From positions 4,620,171-4,684,170 of the forward strand of contig CAADRB010000005.1 of NCBI GenBank assembly GCA_900708905.1: a stretch of DNA of 64,000 bases, written 5' to 3'. The notes below the pieces were generated by a model. That model was given only the letters and a program-made list of their open reading frames with translations. It made no database searches and was not told the origin of the DNA. The first letter of the stretch is position 1; each line of letters starts with the position of its first letter. This document shows positions 53,210 to 63,754 of the stretch, in pieces. A program made the position numbers and the translations under genes. This stretch comes from Hymenolepis diminuta. Its lineage: Eukaryota; Platyhelminthes; Cestoda; Cyclophyllidea; Hymenolepididae.

Positions 53210-53215
53210 TTTATT
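53210..53215 (-). promoter_or_regulatory. polyadenylation signal AATAAA of the RPUSD3-like gene
   Basis: AATAAA on the minus strand begins five bases after the stop codon at 53,221-53,223. This would give a very short 3' UTR, which is plausible in compact gene ends but unconfirmed. Confidence 0.45.
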
Positions 53216-53220
53216 TACAA

Positions 53221-56200
53221 TTAGTTGGATCCTTTTCTTACTGTTTTTAAGGGATACTCTGTACTAAGACCAAGTTTCTCCAATGTCCGAACGAAATACG
53301 ATGGTAGAGAAGGTGAGGCTGCAGATAAAAAACAGACATTCTTTTTCTCATTAGCAGGGTACGTCTTCCAAGAGAGAATAGGTGAGCCTTCCTGTGTATT
53401 AAATATCCAACCGAAGGGACTTTGATGACGTCTAGAAAACATCTCTACTTTGGAACTTGTCGAAAGAGGTGATGGAATAAGAAGTTGACTACGGTGAATA
53501 TGAGTTGGAATAGCTGCTCGAGGAATGTTTTTAACGCCGAAAATCTTCAACAATTCTGTTCGAATAGGGGCTCCTAATTTAGCCATAGCTGGTGGCAAAA
53601 CCATTGGCACGCCAGCGTTCTCGACTAACCGCGAGGCCTAAAATACATTTCAAACATAATAAGCTACTTAAATAAATTAAGTAACTACGATTCAACAGAT
53701 TTTGAAATTACTTGGATGTCTTCGCCGATTACTTCACAGCCCTCATGAAGAAGATAAACTTCGGGTAGACCGGCATAACAGCTATTGCAGACAAGTTTTA
53801 TGAGGGAGCCAGAACCTTGGTTGGAACCTCTAGAGAGTACACTATGTCCAACATGTTTGAACACCAGAGCGCCCCTTTTGTTGGACCTCGATGTTATTTT
53901 ATCGTCAGTAGGTCTAATAAGAGGAAGAGAGCAAGTGTAAATTCTTGTCCGGTTATTTGTTAATAAATTAAATTTTACTGGAAATCTACCTATAAGCAAC
54001 AGATATGGATTCAGAGGCTTTGTAAACGGCAATTGGAAACCGTTCATTTTCTGCATGGTCTCTTGAAGGATGGCCCCAACAGGCGATGTGGAAAGTTTGG
54101 TATATGGAACCTGGAAACTAAAAGAGATTTTCTTCACATAATGTTAAATACCAATATTAATATTTTTCATTTGGATACCCCTAAAAGTTAGAAGGGGTAT
54201 AAAACGGGAGGAAAGATAAGATTCTTTCTGTCTAGTTGAGTTTAAAATCCCGCCTAATTAAGTGAAAAGCCTTGAAAATCCGCTTAGACTTTAGAAAAAA
54301 TGATCCAAATAGCAGTTTGATTAGAAATTTTTCCTCCTTTTTGTTGGCCAATTTTTGTGCCTATACACAAGCAGTCAGTCGATCAGTTCGGACAAAAGCG
54401 GATATTTCTAGGATGTATCTAGAAGCTTTCGCAAATTGGAGAACTATCTACACGGTGACCCTGGATTTGAAGGTTAAGTAAAGTACATTTAGAGGCTGTC
54501 TGATTTTACGGTCTTTGTTCAATGACAATTAGTTATGAGTCATCAGGTGCTCAATAAATAGCGAGACCGATCAGATCTATGGATTGGAATGTGCAGGTAT
54601 TAGAGAAGGTACCTTGGAGCTGCCCTTACGAAAACTCACATTCTATCACCTCTCATGTTGACCAGAGCGGTTGGTCACTAACATACCACTGGATGTACAT
54701 CGTCAGGTATTGACCTCGTGGCATTTGACTTCATAGACGTATATGTTGACCACCGGCGTACTTAATTTCGAAACAATTCACACAAATATAAGAGCTAAAC
54801 ATCAACTTAAATTGTAGAGAAAAATGAGAACGAAAGACCTGTATCATGCTTTAATAATCCTTTACACTTCTTTCGCTACAAGGACCGTATTATATTTGGG
54901 TACTGGTGATCAAATAGTTAAAATTATTTACAACGAGCCGTTATATTTAGTATAATTGTGAATACTTCTGATCACTTTTAAATATATCGGATAAACGTTT
55001 ACTGAATGAACGTGCTGGCGGTACAGCGACCAATCTAAATGTCTTCTTACTTACCAGTGGAAAGTATGACAAATGCCACTGGTCTGATACTTGTGACAAT
55101 ACAAGTACCTCATCGGAGAAGTTCCAAAATGCTATTCATCCGCCGAAGTTTTGATAAACACATCCTTCAGCGAAATTGGGAATTACTATTTGTAACGTAA
55201 ATAAATCTTTAGTTATAAAATAGAAAAAAAACTTACTGTATTTTTGGTTGCATCCCTATAAAAACTTCGAGCAAAATCCGCATAGGCCTTAGAAGTAGCA
55301 AGAAGGATGAGACCCGAGTAGGCAGCAGGTAGCGCTTCAACTATGAAAATCTCAGAGGGAGGCGCCCAGGCATTCGAGAAGGGACGTTCTGAATGCTTAT
55401 TCCCCTTTCCAGAAACTAGGACAGAAAGTGGGCGACTGGAATCGGAGGGATTGGTGAGAGAGAATGGATTTGACCCTGAGAGAACATCTCGTAGATGGGG
55501 AAGACATTCGCGAACACTTAGTGGAGGTGATTGAGATGTCGCACCCTGGTCAATAGTAAGATCAAATCATTAGAAAAAAGACAAGCTGATTGAAAAACAG
55601 ATTAAAGCATCCACTTAAGGAGATTAATATTCTATAATTGATCTAATTCGAAGCAATAAAACCTTTTTCGAAGAAGAAAATACTGAGGAATGCTAAGTGT
55701 ACGAACGAAGTCTAGACACTACTGCTGGAACAAAACGGACGGAAAAATAAACGAACTCGAAGCAAGCTTTTAATTTTTGATCTGCTGCAAAGATGCTGTT
55801 TCTCCGATGCTGATTACTAAGAAGTCGAATCGAATACTCTCGATTCAACGAGCAAAATTCAGACTTCTTTCCACGTGCAGTGGTTCATCAATTAATGTAA
55901 TTTAACTAGCTAACTAACCTGGTAACTGATCACAAGATTTCAAAATGAAAAGAGAAGCCTATTGAATAACTATTAATATAAACAAGATGTGAAAAATCTT
56001 TATGTCGGATTCAACAATCAGGTAAGGAAATTGGCCATGTAATCACTCTTCTTATGTTTTGTGCTTCAGATGTGTACCTTCATATGATTACTCCGGATTT
56101 CAGAGAAAAATTTTCTATGAATATAACCTTCAGAAGTAAATCAAAGCTATAAAATGTCAAAATACAGAAAAGGTGATCACGAGGTCCCGCAGAGCTCTTT

Positions 56201-57411
56201 CCGACGCACTAGAATTTGAAAACTATGCATTCTACTGTCTAATTCATGTACTCTATACGACCTTTAAATAAAAAGACATTGTTATTAAGTGAAAATTAGA
56301 ACGGGCACTGAGCATAGTGATCACAAATTCACTTTAGAAAAGATGAACGCGTCTACTGATCTTGGAATCCAGTGATCCACCTATAAGTGCATCTTTTTCA
56401 TGGCGAAAATACTGAATTGCTTCAAGGGGAAATTAAATATTACTTTTTGCTACAGCGATGATTATAGAATCTTTTCATCACAAACCCATGTGCCTGTTAG
56501 GAAATACCTTTCTGAAAGAATCTTGATGAAAATTAACATTTCATATAGAGGACGTAATTAAATTTATTATGAGACTTTAACGTCTAAAGGTAAACAATAA
56601 CATTCCTTCAAATAACAAAGCAAAGTTTTTGTAAGCGTCATCTAGCAGGTTAAGTTCAAAATTTGAGCTAACTGAGACCCACTCTAGAGCTGCTAAACTA
56701 CGAGTTATACCCATATTAGAAATCAAATTTAAATATAGAATGTAAAATAGCATATTTTAAGACTGTCTTTACTCCGATTTCTGCATTTAAAATAGAAAAG
56801 AAAATGCTACAAAGAAATGTTGTTTAATCCAAGAAATCTATCGTAAACATGGTGAAACTACAACATAAACGTTGAGGGAGCTTATGAAATAAAACGCGAG
56901 AATTCTTTTATTTTACCCAAGTCCGTTCAAATATAAACTCGGGAAAATAAGGGAAGTTAAAATAGAATAACAACTACAACAACTTTAAATTCTTTTCAAA
57001 ATAAATTATGAATGAAGGTCAGAACTTGCAGAAATAAGAGGAGAGGCGGAATAGGCATGTCCCCAAACTGAGAGATTAGCAGGTTTGTCGATGACAAGGA
57101 AATTTCGACCATAAGCTACAACACGAGATACGAGAAAACGAGCCAGAGCAAGAGGATCGTTGGCCAGCTCACCACTGCGTACGCCATATGTATATGAATC
57201 ATCAAATAGGTTGGACAAGGATGTATCTGACGATTTCGGCTTTGGTTCAGCCGAAGAAGACAGGCGGGAGTTCGGTGTAATTACTTTGAAAAAGGAGTAA
57301 TTTATCTAATGATTAAATAAAAAGAAACGAACCATCGTCAACAAAAAAATCCAAAATACAAATGACACAAAATTCGTTTACCTTGGATAGACGTAAAGCA
57401 AGGGACTGCAT
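53221..57411 (-). CDS. RPUSD3: RPUSD3-like mitochondrial pseudouridine-synthase-family protein (6 exons)
   Basis: Exons, 5' to 3': 57,382-57,411; 57,030-57,239; 55,237-55,545; 55,055-55,108; 53,712-54,110; 53,221-53,637. Together they encode 472 residues, longer than the human protein. All junctions are phase 0. The ATG has an in-frame TAA nine bases upstream. Exon 2 carries GRNFLVIDKPANLSVWGHA, the RluA-family KPxGLxV motif. Exon 3 carries LSVRECLPHLRDVLSG and ALPAAYSGLILLATSKAYA, in the place of the family's HRLDxxTSG. Exon 5 carries the late VYLLHEGCEVIGED segment and exon 6 ends SLPSYFVRTLEKLGL. The catalytic Asp is absent, as I recall for animal RPUSD3, a mitochondrial mRNA-modification factor; this pattern and the C-terminus point to RPUSD3 rather than RPUSD4. 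Intron 2 appears to be GC-AG. Intron 4 holds R1 copy 9. Exon 1 and the 54-bp exon 4 are the least certain. Confidence 0.82.
54605..54760 (-). repeat. interspersed repeat R1, copy 9
   Basis: Antisense copy inside intron 4 of the RPUSD3-like gene, so in the sense orientation of the transcript. The minus strand carries 'acgaggtcaatacctgacg', 'atgtacatccagtggtatg', 'gtgaccaaccgctctggtc' and 'aggtgatagaatgtgagttt'. Confidence 0.6.
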
Positions 57412-58319
57412 TATTTCTTATGTTTATGCTATTTAAATTGACGTAAGAGTCCTAAATTGTAAAATAACACAAATAATGGATTAATACACACATTGTGATC
57501 AATTAATTTGCAAAATTTTAACGAGTATGCCAAGATAAAAATAGGCATAAAATTTGTACATTAATTTGTAAATATAAAACATGGTCAGTAATTAAAAAGT
57601 GTGATTTACAAGAAAACGTGCCTCATTACAGCCCACTATTTTCAAATCGGTGCAGTTTAAGGTAATTAAGATAGTGAATATGAAATGAAATATATCATAT
57701 CTGATATGCTGACACTAACTACGAAATATAGAAAAAATTTTGGTTTTTACTAAGTATTGTTTGATGAAAATGTTCATGAGTTTTTATTTTAAATATAAAT
57801 TATTTTCACCTAATATAGATGGCTTTTTCAATAAAATAGGCTTTTTCATGATTTTACGTATTGGTTCTCAAATTTTAATGATAAGCTATTTAGCACTTAT
57901 TATTGAATCTATAGGTGGATAGGTGATAAATGGTCGGTTAAGTGATTATCGTAATTGTTATCTCGGATTGCCTTTCTAAACTTTCATCAGTTACGACTCA
58001 TTTTTCATTTTTGTCTCAATACTAACTCAAAGTAATTTCAACATACATTTACTTTCTTGAAGCAGCACCTCCATTTATCATCACTTTTTTCATAAATGTT
58101 ACTGCTGACCTTTAATTTTTTAGGCTATGACTTTTTACTAATAATTTTTCACTGCATTATATAACTATCTCAAGTGTGCAGGGTTCGAACATCCTATTAA
58201 GTACACTCCTTTTCTATAATATACGAACCTTTGACATTTAATGTAATTGTACGCTTTTTGTATTTCATTAATCCATTTACCATATTTTTCTGAATGTAGA
58301 CGATTGAAAAATCGTCTTT

Positions 58320-58573
58320 GAGAGTGTCATAACATTGAAAGATCTATCGAGGCCACATCGGTGGAATAGAAGGAATAGATGGAATAAGTCAAGTCACCCA
58401 TGTCGCCAGATCAGTTCGGAGGTGGCAGGCAAGCCACCCCGGTTTATTAATAAGTAAATTATGTTTATATACAAAACATTTCTTCGTTAGACGTCAGTCC
58501 TGTCTCGTTGTCGGTGTCCCGGCGTGATGGCCGACATCTGTGTTGATAGACATCTGCTGACTATAGCAGAGAG
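58320..58573 (+). mobile_element. solo LTR, copy B, internally deleted, with target-site duplication
   Basis: The 244-bp element runs from 58,325 (TGTCATAACA...) to 58,568 (...CTATAGCA) and is flanked by a perfect 5-bp duplication, GAGAG at 58,320-58,324 and 58,569-58,573. It aligns with copies A and C but lacks roughly 85-110 bp in its right half, between 'gccgacatctgt' and 'gttgatagacatctg'. The hairpin GGTGGC/GCCACC is kept at 58,421-58,438. It sits between the unidentified gene at 58.7-59.9 kb and the RPUSD3-like gene. Confidence 0.8.
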
Positions 58574-58715
58574 TATAACAGAAAATTGCCAGATAACTGT
58601 TTATTGAAATTCTTTGGTAACTTCTGAATCCTTATATGCCAATCCTAGGTTAATAGCAGGGTAACGAGTATTTACAAAATTTGGACCCTGTAAATCGATG
58701 TGGAACAGTGCCTAC

Positions 58716-59884
58716 CTTGTAGTAGCCCATTAGGACTGCCACAGAATATAGTCAGTTGCAATAGACAGTTTCTAAACATCAAAAAGGCCTCAACAAAGAT
58801 TCGAATGAGCCATTTTCTATGGAGAGTGGCGTCAGATAAGAATTCATAGGGGGCCTCATGTTCTTCCATTTGTTTCTTCAATTGCCATTCGATAACTTTT
58901 ATGTAACCTGTGTGAATGTGGAAATCAGACTCCTGCGTTTTACTTAATGCAAGTAGTTGTTGGAGCAATCAGAAGACACTGATAATTTATGTCATATTAT
59001 TCCATCTACTGGAATAAGTAAATTTCCGGTGGATAAATATACTATAATTTTGACCAAACATATCAGAAAACATGAAGAAGAAGTGTTGATTACTCCCATA
59101 AATATTACTAAATGTATTACTTTTGGTTCATAGAAATACTGAACTTTATACTCCAATAATGCATGCATAACGGAACTCAGGACAACAAAAACGTATGCAA
59201 GTAAGATAATGATCACATCAGAATATACAAATGTACTTGTATACGATTCCAAGTAATTCCACAAAAATAAATGATTCAAATATTCCGTACTAATTGTTCA
59301 TCCACAAAATTTAGCACAACTGACATTTGGAATGTGCCTTCATTAACATTTATTCCGAATACGTATAAAATAGTAGAAAATATCAACTAAACTCAAATAC
59401 TTACCGGATCAAAATAATCGTGAAGGCTGTCAACACTTTTAATCGTCATGATGACCATTTTATTCGACATGTAGTTTAATTTATTAATGTGTTCGAAATA
59501 GGAACATTCTTTGAAAGAGGGCAGTATATAACTGCTGCAGTCATTTAGCAATCGGTCGCAAATTCGTTCGGTTTTTGCATTTAAGAGTTTGTAAAACTGA
59601 GGTTCTCTAATCCGTCTAAAATATAATTATAATTAAGCAAAAACAAAGAATGACTAATAGTAAATAAGTGTCTTTGCGACAATTAAATTCTTCAAGATAA
59701 CCCATAAATCTAGACAAGCTGTTAATGAAATAAAATTCAAGATATTTACCATGAATTTGTTAACTGTAACCTACAAATCTTTCTGTTCCTGGATCATTCG
59801 TATCATCCATTTATCAGGGGTATCAGGGAGTGTATTAAATGGGAAATCCGATAAAAAAGAGCTTACACCAGGAATCGGAGCCAT
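58716..59884 (-). CDS. unidentified gene, first three coding exons
   Basis: Exon 1 is 59,775-59,884: ATG, MAPIPGVSSFLSDFPF..., donor TT|GTAGGT, phase 2. Exon 2 is 59,405-59,615: acceptor tattttag|A, donor CCG|GTAAGT, containing REPQFYKLLNAKTERICDRL. Exon 3 is 58,716-58,932: acceptor acgcag|GAG, donor CAAG|GTAGGC, containing GYIKVIEWQLKKQMEEHEAP and KWLIRIFVEAFLMFRNCLLQ. Phases match across both introns (159 and 472 bp), and all three exons read as one soluble-looking helical protein. The open frame at 58,992-59,279 (hydrophobic) falls in intron 2 and does not join in phase. The family was not recognised. Later exons were not found before the RPUSD3-like gene; the intergenic gap holds LTR copy B. 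Confidence 0.55.
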
Positions 59885-60202
59885 GTAAATGTAAAGTTAA
59901 TAGAGTGGGTAGAAATACACTTTAAAATATACGCAAATTTACGGAAAGTTGTAAAATCTTTTACAATGGTAATGGTGTTTGATGAGAATAAATTTAACGC
60001 TCTTTCCAGCAATATAAACTTTGGCTATGCTCTCGTATAGTCATGAAGTTTGGAGGCTTTCTTATCGGATTCCTCTAGTTTAGAAAAAAAATAATAAAAT
60101 TCCTTTTGCATTGTAATGAAATCTGTCCAAATTCTTACACATTCGAATCTGTTTCTAAAATTTTAAATAGAGGGGAAGTAATTGTAGTTTAAGCAATAAA
60201 TA

Positions 60203-60542
60203 AAATGTGTAATAACGTTGAGGTCAATCGGGACCACATCGATCGAATTGATGGAATAAGTCAAGTCACTCATGTCGTCAGATTAATTCAGAGGTGGCTG
60301 ATAAGCCACCCCCAATTTATTAAGAAGTAAATTAGGTTCATATATAAAACATTTTTTCAATGGACGTCAGTTATGTCTTGTCGGAGTCTCGGCGTGATAA
60401 TTGACACCCGTTTAGGTATCTATGTGCAAGCACGCAAACACATAGCGGGAGAGCCTGTGGACACTGTCGTGGAAATTTTACCATCAGTCAATCATTTCTA
60501 ATCTCTAAGTAATGATAAACATCTGCTGGCCGTAGCAAAATG
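60203..60542 (+). mobile_element. solo LTR, copy C, with perfect target-site duplication
   Basis: The 330-bp element runs from 60,208 (TGTAATAACG...) to 60,537 (...CCGTAGCA), flanked by AAATG at 60,203-60,207 and 60,538-60,542. It is full length relative to copy A. The hairpin GGTGGCT/AGCCACC lies at 60,293-60,310, with a different loop (GATA) from copy A (TGTC). There is no coding sequence and no second LTR or internal region nearby, so it is a solo LTR or a member of a miniature LTR family. Confidence 0.85.
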
Positions 60543-60544
60543 CC

Positions 60545-63505
60545 TTAATTTTAATATATTGCACCAAATATTAATGACTCTTTACTTACAATTTCAACAA
60601 TCGAATCATCTGGACTACTCATTATCTATATACTATGCACGGCGTATCGGTCATACGAACGAAAATTTTACCGATTAAGCCACGGTTGTAAACATTAATG
60701 ACAATAAATGCATGCAACAGTCAGATTTAGCAATAGGTTGCTTTAAGTTCTCTTGGCAGAAATAACAGTTTATAGTTTCCTTTATGGAGTATTCCGATTA
60801 TGACTTGACAGGATTGACACGGGGAGTTATTTACATTCATCTTAATTAATGAATGACCGAACAGTAACTTATTTTTCAAAGTTGCTATTTCAAGGTTCAC
60901 TATTTTCGTGTTTATTGAAATAATTCGATATGTTCGAAAGTGTGGTCATAAAAATAGAGAATAGAATGATAGATTGCTACTGATTAGTCAAATATCATAT
61001 TTTCCAAATCAGAGGGGTTTGTGGATGTGAACTATATTAGATGAGGTGCATGATGTATTTACAATACTGTCCTAAATAGGAAAGGAAGCGTGTTTTATAC
61101 AATGGCATACTCCTTAAATGGCATCGTATAGATATGACAATATAGAATGAAAGGGCATACAGTCTGAAAGACCATAAAAAATCGAAAGATGGACTAAGAT
61201 GACCTCTTCACCCTCAAACTGCATGAAACCATATTCTTGAGTATATCTGGAGTCCAAGCTGTCCTCCCATGTTGATCTGCGTGCTGGTAAGTGTTTCAGT
61301 ATTGGCTGGTTCGGTTGCTCCTTTAGTCTCCTTCTACTTCCCCAAAATGTTTGTTTGATTTTTATGTAAACAAGTAAATTAAAAAAACAGAGTAAGAAAT
61401 GACCCGAGGTGTAGTAAAGAAGCCCATTTTAAGTGTCGTGGGTGTGAAAGAAAGAGAACAATGTGACAAAAGACACAAAGACCTCAATACACCTGCGCAG
61501 GTGACCATCTTGCCTTCTGTTTTCTCACAAGTACTTTTAAAAAGATGCGGAAAATATGTCCTCTAAGGTCATGTCAGATACAAGTGAAGATTTTTCGTTG
61601 GAATAGGCGATCGCTAAAGGCTCTAATATCAGTAGAAGATAGATTCATTAATATGGTTTGCTCATTTTAAGTGGGTGATAGGTAATTGTACATTTTATTT
61701 ATAATAATCTACCCCAATGATTCTGCTAAAAGAATGGGAGAGTTGCTTACATTCGGTGGCATTCCTGGTTTTTCTGTGACAAATTACCTTAATATGAGCT
61801 CGTTGAAATAAAATTACTCCAGGAGAATATTTGAAAATGTTTCCTAGAGAAAGTTTATCTCTCTCCAGTTGTAATTAGTATTTATTCTTGTTTCTTTTAA
61901 TAAATATTTCTTGGTAATTTTTGAGTGTAAAATATGGTGGAATAACTTTTTTTGGTTTAGTACCAATCGTAAATCCTAAGGAGAAATTTACTACGCGTTT
62001 ACTAAAACCCTAACATCAGCTTAAACATATGAGGACATCGAAATAATCTCGATGTGGTAGGGATTCTCTATTCCTCAAAATAATTAAAACTTTCACAGTT
62101 TAAAATGTTCTATCTTTGTACTCATAAATGTCCTGGGACTGCAATGAACTTGACAGGCAGTCAACTCACTAGACCAATTCTGACCGACTACCTCTAGACT
62201 ACGTTAAGACTGTCGCTGTTGCCAAGATTTCGCACATGTATCCTCACTCCATTATTCCCGGACCGTCTCTGTTTTCCTTAAACTGCATTGTTCCCTCTGT
62301 ATAAGCAGTCACGTAGGCAAGCACCTCACTACGCATCTCCGACCTCAAATACATAATCTCTCTCTCTCAATACTCTGAGTTTTCCCCCAGCCAGTGATTT
62401 CTCTCTTCCCAATCCTGTTGTACAATCGAGATCGTAAGAATTTGGGTGGATAGTAGCTCAGATAGACTCTGCAGATAAATATAACATCAGCAATGTCATC
62501 GACACTCAAGAAATACGTGTGAAATGAGAAGGTGAAGAGACCATTAGAAGTGAGCAGAAAGCGCACAAAATGGCAGAATTCTTAGCCCTATGAGTGATTG
62601 TTTTATGAAATATGGAAAGATAGGATGAGTACTGAATTATACGAAAACTGCTATCCATGAGTTTACTGAAAAGATTAGGAGAAACAGTTAACTAAACTAT
62701 GAACCGTAGAAGAGATTCTCGACAATTTCAAAGTCCGGACGCAGTAAGATGTTTGATTCTTTTCCTTTTTCCATTCCCAAATCCCTTACATATTTCTGGA
62801 ACTGGTTCAACTGTGCCTTTTTAGCTGCTGTCCATTACCCAGAATAAGATGAAATTGAATACAATCATACTGTTTCGATCAAACAGCCTTTTCAAAAGAC
62901 GTTCATAGAGGAATCATTTAAAATTGAACTCTGAAGTTAAAAAAAAGAGAATTTTATTTTCCAAATTTTCTTAATAAGATAATGTACAAATTTTACACAT
63001 GAGAAGTAACCTAAGCACACGTAGACGGTAAAGTAATTCCGTAAAAAGAAAAGAATCCAGTAGAATTTGAGAATAAATAGGAGTTTTAGAAGCGACTCAG
63101 ATTCGATTTTCCGAGTTTCTTCCCTGAGATCTTATTAAATTCGTGCTCGCGATATCCAGACCTTAGTGACTAGTTGAGTAGTATGGAAGTTGAATATGTA
63201 ACAATACTTTTTTTTCATTTCATAGGTAAGATGACGGTAGGATGATAGTTGCCTGCACGGTTTTAACGAAGCAGAATATTGCAGCTTAAGGGTTGACGAT
63301 TTAAATATTTAATGTCGGCAATAATCTGTCGGAAATTATGCATACATTCAGTTAATATAAATGATTTCAAATAATTATAAGAACATTTAAGGAAAATCAA
63401 GATATAGATAAGGAAGCAAAAATCTCATACAATTTAGACAAATTCATATTTTGAGCCATAAAATAACACACTGTTAGACACGCTCCTACTAACCCCATAG
63501 TAGCA
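60545..63505. other. intergenic, no recognisable gene
   Basis: No exon could be supported. It includes a short (CT)n run at 62,357-62,368, antisense to a chance frame. It forms the upstream region of the gene starting at 63,596. Confidence 0.4.
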
Positions 63506-63511
63506 AGTCGG

Positions 63512-63542
63512 CCAATCAGCGATCGACCCGAGAGTATATAAA
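63512..63542 (+). promoter_or_regulatory. core promoter: CCAAT box and TATA box
   Basis: CCAAT at 63,512-63,516 is followed by TATATAAA at 63,535-63,542. The ATG of the next gene is about 54 bp after the TATA box, so transcription would start near 63,565-63,572 and leave a leader of about 30 bases. The spacing is that of a classical TATA promoter, which suggests a strongly or specifically expressed gene. Confidence 0.6.
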
Positions 63543-63595
63543 GTCGCATTTTACTATCTGCGAGCAGAATAATTTAAGGTAATTAACCGTTAACC

Positions 63596-63754
63596 ATGTT
63601 GGCCCTTCTTCTTACATTTGGCATCCTCATCGCCCATTCAACAACTCTGACCTTCGGTGCTGCGGTATCCAGTCGTGCTAGTTTGGCATCCTCCCCATCC
63701 ACGGAAGATTTAGAGGCAATGGGAGTTGAGATGTCCCTACCTCCAGATTATTTG
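63596..63754 (+). CDS. first exon of a secreted protein (partial gene)
   Basis: The ATG at 63,596 opens 53 codons that end at a donor (TATTTG|GTAACT, GT at 63,755), phase 0. The N-terminus MLALLLTFGILIAHSTTLTF is a strong signal peptide, with likely cleavage after about FGA (residue 22). It is followed by a Ser/Ala-rich stretch and an acidic EDLEAMGVEM segment. The frame continues only a few codons into the intron. The mature domain lies in exons beyond the window, so the function is unknown; a secreted enzyme, inhibitor or peptide precursor are all possible. The TATA/CCAAT promoter directly upstream supports the start. Confidence 0.65.

Noticed and set aside
55343..55534. A plus-strand frame of 63 codons.
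   Set aside because: It is antisense to exon 3 of the RPUSD3-like gene.
58180..58196. GGGTTCGAAC, another B-box-like motif.
   Set aside because: No D arm, anticodon arm or acceptor stem can be drawn around it.
58716..58932. Faint resemblance of this exon to the XK-related scramblase family (LIRIFVEAFL...LLQL).
   Set aside because: The joined protein lacks the membrane segments expected before this motif, so I kept it as unidentified.
58992..59279. A 95-codon hydrophobic open frame that first looked like a membrane-protein exon.
   Set aside because: It begins at a TTG, and its only usable acceptor is in the wrong phase for the upstream exon. The neighbouring exon at 58,716-58,932 joins correctly without it.
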